This document shows positions 57,912 to 64,000 of a stretch of DNA of 64,000 nt, piece by piece. The notes below the pieces were generated by a model. It was given only the letters and a program-made list of their open reading frames with translations. It searched no databases and had not been told where the DNA came from. How positions within the stretch are numbered: position 1 is the stretch's first letter; each line of letters begins with the position of its first letter. The DNA lies in the NCBI GenBank assembly GCA_034440575.1, contig JAOTOL010001646.1, forward strand, positions 1,690,501 through 1,754,500, read 5' to 3'. Source of the DNA: Imbricaverruca yamaguchii (Eukaryota > Arthropoda > Thecostraca > Neoverrucidae). Position numbers and translations under genes: made by a program.

Positions 57912-58684
57912 GTAAACTCAGCACCTCCTGGTATATTGAGGGTCGTATATTTCGTCTCACGTAATCTTCAAAAGCGCACCATACACACCGCAAAATACAA
58001 CACATGAATATGTACCACGAATGTCCATGTTCTTCACATACGCATATAACAAAAGTGTACTACGCAGTCTATTAATCCCAACCCTCCCCCATTGGACACC
58101 CGCCCGGAGCGACACGTCACCAACGTGGCACCGGTCCAGCATGCACCTCGCCACACCACCGGCGCCGCAGCGAGTCAGCTCCCGCACGTCTGAAATGGAA
58201 GCACGCCCAGTGGGCGGCGTCTGCCGAGCAGCTTCTCGTCGTCCGGCTGGCGCCGTTTGCCGGGACAACTGGAGAAACACAAGACAAATGGTGCGGACGT
58301 GGCACCGCGGCCGCCGTGCAGGCGGCGGCGGCGGGCCCACCGGGCGAAGTCACCGCTACACATTACTGAGCACAGTACAGCAGCTCGGAAGCGGCAGCCG
58401 GGCGGCAGAAAGCGACGGCTATCGACACGACTTGCGGTGCACTCACACGACGCTGCGGTCGGCGCATGCAGACGTCGGCGGCACACGCCGTCGGCGCGTG
58501 TGTGTGCTGTCGGGTGCGGAGCTGACGACGCCCCGCCACGGCTGTGTGACACTCACAGGCCGGCATGCAGCCCAGGCATGCACACATGCGCCCGCGCAGC
58601 CAGCTCACGCGTCTACGCAAGCAAAAGCGGAAGCGTAAAGTTGGACAAGTCATGAGCAGGGCCAGAGTGGCGGAGACCGCTTAC

Positions 58685-58749
58685 AGGGAGGCCGGCTTGT
58701 CTTCAATGACGTCCGGTTTGGGTGGCTGGGCGGCCCCGACTCCGTCCAT
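58685..58749 (-). CDS. Candidate first coding exon of the TPD52-family gene
   Basis: On the minus strand, ATG in good context (gagccATGG) opens MDGVGAAQPPKPDVIEDKPA, S and a split Leu, then a GTAAGC donor. The phase (two bases left over) fits the single leading base of the 50362 exon, giving PASL-YQRTG. The acidic-Pro N-terminus resembles TPD52 starts, but the usual coiled coil would be missing from a direct join. A GC-rich, CpG-rich region upstream (58750-59700) fits a promoter. Confidence 0.45.
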
Positions 58750-60300
58750 GGCTCGAACGCTACGCGTCACGAGGTAAGCTACAGCCAAGTGAGCGCGCGC
58801 GCGAGCTCTATTTTTCCTCTCTCTCTCTCGCTCTCTTATCAGTCACTGTTACGCCCTGAACAGAGAGCCACGTCAGCCGTGCGGAACAAGCACAGAGCCA
58901 GCCGGCCTGACAGACAGACACCTCCCACCAGCCCCGCCCACGAGCCCCGGTCACCAGTACAATATTACGGGATCGGCATCGACCCCGAGCCAGGGATGAA
59001 CGGTCGACATGGCGCTGACAGCCCTGCCAGGAGCGAGCCCAGCTGGAGTTGCCATGGCAACGTCGCCTCGTATCCTCCGACTCGCCGTCGTCGGGGCGCA
59101 TGTTTTGGTCGAGAGCCAAGCTGTGGCCCATGACACAGATCCTCCAGGGAGACAGATACGCCTCCCGGCCGGGACGAACCCAAACGACCGCCGCCTCTGC
59201 GGACGCTCTGAGCGGCCTCCGCCAGGAGAGATGACCGAATCCGCCAGCGAACCATCGAGCAAACCGCGCCACTGTTCGGAAGCGCACCGACAGCGCCGCG
59301 CGACTACGGCTCAGCTGGCCGGGATGGTCCGGCCGCAGCCCGCCGCCGCCTGACACACGTGGACGGCTGGTCACGCGGCTGATGGAGCAGCTCGGAGCCG
59401 ATCCCCGCCTCCAGCGGACAATGCCGGCGGTGCGGCAGAGGACGTGCCACACATGGCAAGCGGCGGCATTAACAGGCCGGCGGCGGCCGGCGGCGGCCAG
59501 CTGAGCCGGCGGCCGGCCGGTGCCGCCGGCATTTGGCGGGGCGCGTCTATCGACCACTCTATGCATGTTGGCGGGACGGCGCCGGCCAGCCGTCACCACT
59601 ACCGGCCGGCGCCGTCAGCGGCACCGCCTGGTGACGGGCGCCGGCTGGCAACACAGGGTGTCTCATAATAAGAGGCGCCCGAGTTGCTGGGTAGGCGGGT
59701 ATATTGGAATCACAGAATTAACCTAAGAGTCACCAAGGCATTCGACGAAGAGTTAGGTGACAGGGTTCGGGGCCAATTTCGCTACTATGGCTGCATGGTA
59801 CCCATGGGATGAGGCCGCTTAAGGTCAACTTTTTCCCATGGAGCACCACAGGCTTAATGCTAAATCAGGACAACTTTAGCGTGCGTCGCTCCTCCTCCCC
59901 TCTCCTCGGCAGCACCAAGTGGATACTGTGCCACCGGACGGCGGAGGTGGCGTCAATGTGAGGAGCGCGGAAACCCGGAAACACCGCTCGACGTCAGTGC
60001 TCAGAGCGAAGCACTGCACCAGACAGGATGGAGGAGCGGCGTCCGTCGAGGAGGCACGGCTACGTCTCAGAGTCGGCGCCTGGAGGAGCACTGTCCATCT
60101 CGTGTCGCCCGGAGAGCGAGTCTCCGGGAGTCTCGCGTCGCCCGTCGGAGCACAGTGCCACCGGAGATAGGACCTACTGGTGCCGTACGCTGCATGTGGG
60201 CGGGGTGGGGGTGTTTACAGTGAGGCCAGGTCAAACTACGAGCCACCGCCTGGCTGATGCGCGTAAGTCCAGCCTTCAGCGGCACAACTACGACAGACAC
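58750..60300. promoter_or_regulatory. CpG-rich region upstream of the candidate TPD52 start
   Basis: GC- and CpG-rich sequence with a CT/GA run at about 58813-58837 just upstream of the ATG exon (minus sense). Placement suggests a promoter and 5' UTR. No TATA box or start site can be assigned with confidence. Long open frames here reflect base composition. Confidence 0.35.
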
Positions 60301-60449
60301 ATCGTCACCAGCACAGACACAAACACAGCACAGAACACACAGCACACAGCACACACAGATCTACACCCATTGCCAGACAGGCCGCGCCTAATCCAGGACG
60401 GCCAGCGGTCGGCTCAGGAGCCGGACACCGGCCTGCTCGGGAGCCAGCT

Positions 60450-60640
60450 GACGTCCCTCATGAGACACCTGACGTGCCTCAGGAGCCAGTTGACGTCCCT
60501 CAAAAGCCAGCTGACGTGTCTCAAGAGCCAGCTGACGTCCTTCAGGAGCCAGCTGACGTCCTTCAGGAGCCAGCTGACGTCCTTCAGGAGCCAGCTGACG
60601 TCCTTCAGGAGCCAGCTGACATCCCTCTGGAGCCGGCCGG
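60450..60640. repeat. 21-bp minisatellite
   Basis: About seven to eight units of 'ttcaggagccagctgacgtc' plus c. The period is divisible by 3, so open frames on both strands are artefacts. Confidence 0.95.
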
Positions 60641-60899
60641 TATCCCGCACGGACACCAGCCAGGAGGCGACCGGCGGCGCGGCCGTGCCACACGGCATGC
60701 CCCCGCCTACACCCAGCCAGCAGCCGACAGCCAGCAGCCGACAACCGCCAACGACCGACCGCCGGACAGACGCGCTGGCCGCCGGCGGCCAGCACTTACA
60801 GGCCGCGCGCCGCGTCCATGTGTGTGTGTGCGTGTCGACCGGCACTGCGGCGACGCGCCACTGCCGACACCTGACCTCTGACCTCTGACCTCTGAGCTC

Positions 60900-62380
60900 A
60901 CGGCCGACGGCACACACACTCGCACCTGTCCGTCGCCAGATGTCGCTGCGTTAGCCAGAGCCGGCGGTGCCACCGTGTCGGGTGGCCAGCAAGTTAGGTG
61001 CCACGGGCCACTATACATGTTTTGAGGTGTATGGATGCAGCGAGTGTGGTCTGTGCTTTTCTATGATCTAGTTAGAGATGGAAAACCTCAGTGGTGGCAA
61101 TGGTAGAGATAGTCGGCACTGCCGAAGTCGCAGCGACCGAAGAATGCACGTACGTCGGGCTGGACACAATGCATTGGAAATTATCATAGAACGGAACAAG
61201 GCCCACTAGTGTATCCTCTCCACCATGTTACGTGTCGCCGGGCCTATAATGATCGCAACACGGCAAAGCCGAGCGCTAGCGAGATCCGCAGCGGCCTGGG
61301 CAATAGCAGAATGCCTTCACATTACACACATGACCACAACACACGGGGTGTCGCGATGACCGATCGTGTGCCGCCCAGAAAGGTCGGCCGTGGTGTCACC
61401 CCGGCGTCTCACTACCGTTGCCATATGAGCCGGGAGTGCCCAACCGCACCGGACACCTGGGGCCGCGCCCCACTCATCAGATCCAGGCGACGAGGCGCCC
61501 GAGGAATGGCTGTTGGGTGGCACCACCATCGGCCGAAGGCCAGCCCCACATCAATAAATAGATAAATAAATAACACACCCTTACATACCAACACTCTTAC
61601 GTCTATACACCCTTGTATCCACGCACTTCTTCATCCACCCATCAATACACCCATATTCCTCCACATTGATTGATTATTTTGGCTTAGGGGCGTATCAACG
61701 GCTACTGGTTACTCCCCCACATCCAACCACTCCTACATACATGCATACATACCTGCATCAACATACCCCTACACCTATTCACCATCCATGCTGACCCACT
61801 ACAGATAACTTTCAGACGGTCCTACTCCGGTGTCTCGAGTTAAATGTGTTCGGACAACGATCACAGCATCAGACTAGCAAACCGGATCGCTCATGATAAA
61901 AACAAGGAATTATGAGGCTATCAGCATGCCACAATGCACTTGAAAAATGAAATATACATATTTCCTTCCTCACGTGTGCAAATTTACGCAAATTTATTAT
62001 TACGCAAATATACATATTTGCGACTTGGTAAGACCGGCATGGTCTATTCAATGCCCAGCCAAATATGAGGCTGATTTCTGAGTCAATGAGAGCTTACAGT
62101 GACCACGTGCCGTGACTGAACACTACACTGAATGTAATAACGCCAGTAGACGGCGTGCGGCTGTAACTGTTAATACAACCGATATAACGCCACCTGGCCA
62201 AGGCTTACGATAAGAATCGCCCGCCAGAAGCGGTTTGCTAAGCTAGTTGGCTGGGTGGTTCAGTATCCAAATTGAAAATATCAACAAATTGCAGCTATAA
62301 ATCTAACAAATTCCACGGAGGCTGCTAAGGAGCCAAAGGTAGCGAAAACGATGCATTTTCCCGATTATTCTTTCCAGAAC
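60900..62380. other. Flanking region, little recognised
   Basis: Contains short (ATAC)/(AATA) patches near 61555-61760 and a minus-strand SINE-tail fragment at about 61676-61722 ('ttattttggcttaggggcgt'). Confidence 0.55.
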
Positions 62381-62394
62381 TGAACGACATATTC

Positions 62395-62458
62395 GTACGT
62401 ATTCATGGGCGCTACATGACCAGTGTAGTCGATGCGCCCTAAAGCCCTAATAACTAAC
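62395..62458 (+). mobile_element. 5'-truncated SINE tail with TSD
   Basis: 64 bp ('gcgctacatgaccagtgtag', 'gatgcgccctaaagccctaa') between perfect 13-bp repeats GAACGACATATTC (62382-62394 and 62459-62471). Confidence 0.87.
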
Positions 62459-62534
62459 GAACGACATATTCAAGGTTTCCTCGGTGCAGAACTGTCTGAG
62501 CCAACACTGCCAGACACCATATGTCAGAATTCCC

Positions 62535-62602
62535 ATAGGAGACCCATGGGCCCTGTGTGACCATCGCAGTCGACGCGCCCCCAAGCCCAAATAACAAACC
62601 AA
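62535..62602 (+). mobile_element. Second SINE tail nearby
   Basis: 'gcagtcgacgcgcccccaag' then 'cccaaataacaaaccaat', same tail as above. No target-site duplication was found. Confidence 0.7.
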
Positions 62603-64000
62603 TCTGTAGAGGACCCTACGTTAGAACTGCCCACTTTACACTGTGGGACACCCTACACAGCCGCCTGACCTCACACCGTCGGGTACCCTACGTTAGAACC
62701 GCCTGACCTCATACTGTCACACACCCTAAGTAGAGCTGCCAGACATTACACTGTCGGACCACTGCCCAAACGTGCCCCCAGCTCCCCCCCTTCCTCAAAT
62801 CGTACTTAGCTGCCCGTCCGTCCATTTGCAGGAGCACACAAATGCCCAGGCAGCTCACAAACACACCTACCTAGGATGGCTCAGGTCGCCACATGCACAA
62901 TACACACACTCGGAGGGAGACTTTTCACCACGTCCACATCCCACACCCGCTATGCCCCGGATTTGTACCGGCTCCACCGACAGGAATCAATCATCGTGAG
63001 TGCACACGAGCACACATACACACACACACACACGAAGGTAACCCCGCCCCACACAGACGAGTGTCCGGGGGGCAGCGGCGACAGACGTCAGCGTTACCCG
63101 GCACACACCACACACCACAGGGTCGGCAACCGGCCGCGCACTGACGCCGCACAAAGACGGCTGGCTCTGGCGGGCGGCTGACGCCACACGACGGCGCATC
63201 GACCCGCGCGGCGGCCCGGCCCGACCCGGCCGCGGGTAGCCGTCGCGCCCCCGCGCCGCCCACCCCGCCCGCGGCCAGAGATTATTCCGCCGGCGGCGCG
63301 TCCCTGCTAATTGGCCGGCTCGCGGCGCTCCATAATGGACGCCACGTTAGCGGCACCGTCAGTGGCGAACACAAGTGCCGCTGCTGAAGTGCGCGCACTA
63401 ACCAGTGCGCGACTGTGGAGAGGTCGGCGTCGTAAATGTCGCTACTTTTCCGATGTGGACTGCACTGTGAGGTTGGCGGTGTGGGGATTACAACTGGCAT
63501 CTCTAATGTGGCGGTAGATACTGTGTGGGTTGCTGAATGATCTCCGAAGCATCTAATGAAAGGATGAAAGGATCAGGTGTCGGCGATTATTGCCTGGCAA
63601 CCACGAGGCGATTTGTGAACGTTCATACACTGATACCACGTAATGCGGGACAGCCTATAGGACAGCTTAGACCGGCAGCTACATCTTGTGGCAGGTTACG
63701 GAACTACATCCGTTCACGGCGGGCCACGAGTGGATTTCTGTGCTTTCACCACATGCTGTGGCCATCACAGCCAGAGCTGCTTCCAATTGTAAAAGAGGAA
63801 AAGCCATGAACATCCAACAGAACTTAACGACTGCCATTCCGCTTAATCTTAGGTGTGTTGTGAACATTCGCGGCATACTCGTGGTGAGGGGGAGGAACTT
63901 CTCCCCATGCTCCCGAGGAGCGTGCGGAGCTGGCGACAAGCAGCCAATCAGCGGCCGTTTTTAAACATGGAGCATGTCGCTTCTCGTTCTGCCAGTCGCC
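62603..64000. other. Flank with CpG-rich block, no recognised gene
   Basis: Degenerate 40-bp repeats at about 62600-62760 ('ccctacgttagaaccgcctg'), a CpG-rich block at 63040-63430, and short open frames. An ATG at 63335 (MDATLAAPSVANTSAAAEV) might start an exon, but nothing supports it further. Confidence 0.5.

Larger units (their letters stand above)
55377..57960. mobile_element. Inverted dimer of a Penelope-like retroelement
   Basis: The insertion lies between perfect 14-bp repeats GTAATCTTCAAAAG (55363-55376 and 57961-57974). Two copies of one 5'-truncated element face outwards from a centre near 56630: the left copy reads on the minus strand, the right on the plus. The outer arms (from 55429 and to 57960) are reverse complements. 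A 52-bp extra piece lies between the left repeat and the left arm. Penelope elements are known for inverted copies of this kind. Confidence 0.9.

Noticed and set aside
50700..58684. Search for the TPD52 coiled-coil exon
   Set aside because: No Glu/Lys/Leu-rich minus-strand exon with fitting splice sites was seen, so none is annotated.

Overview
The window looks like nuclear DNA of an animal, probably an arthropod and perhaps a crustacean. It has intron-containing genes with GT-AG junctions, GC-rich third codon positions, tRNA-derived SINEs, a Penelope-like element and very dense minisatellites. The species cannot be fixed from the sequence alone.

Gene 1 (+ strand, about 974 to 26,938, continuing to the left of the window) is NPC1, the lysosomal/endosomal sterol transporter. 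Nineteen coding exons join without any frame break into 1,128 codons plus a stop. They run from the end of the N-terminal sterol-binding domain through TM1, the middle luminal domain, the sterol-sensing domain, the Cys-rich luminal domain and the last TM bundle to the C-terminus. The signal peptide and roughly the first 190 residues must lie left of the window. A possible 75-nt cassette exon (4134-4208) and a possible alternative last exon (28229-28296) are also seen.

Gene 2 (- strand) is a TPD52-family gene (tumour protein D52-like adaptor). Its last coding exon (43383-43508) and core exon (50362-50512) are clear. A phase-compatible ATG exon (58685-58749) is a candidate first exon, but the coiled-coil exon expected between them was not found. 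The two genes converge tail to tail with about 16 kb of repeat-rich DNA between them.

The rest is introns and intergenic DNA with more than 20 minisatellites, one SINE family with many 5'-truncated copies flanked by 11-14 bp target-site duplications, a second longer SINE, a LINE 3' end broken by a 306-bp hAT-type MITE, an inverted dimer of a Penelope-like element with a 14-bp target-site duplication and hammerhead-like motifs, a perfect 48-bp palindrome and several hairpins.

The most unusual signal is that several minisatellites in NPC1 are tandem copies of exon edges. They repeat the real 3' splice site plus the first exon bases, or the last exon bases plus the real 5' splice site. This places ladders of decoy splice sites (about 30 in one intron) directly beside the true one, and at least two ladders carry in-frame stop codons that would poison any decoy use.
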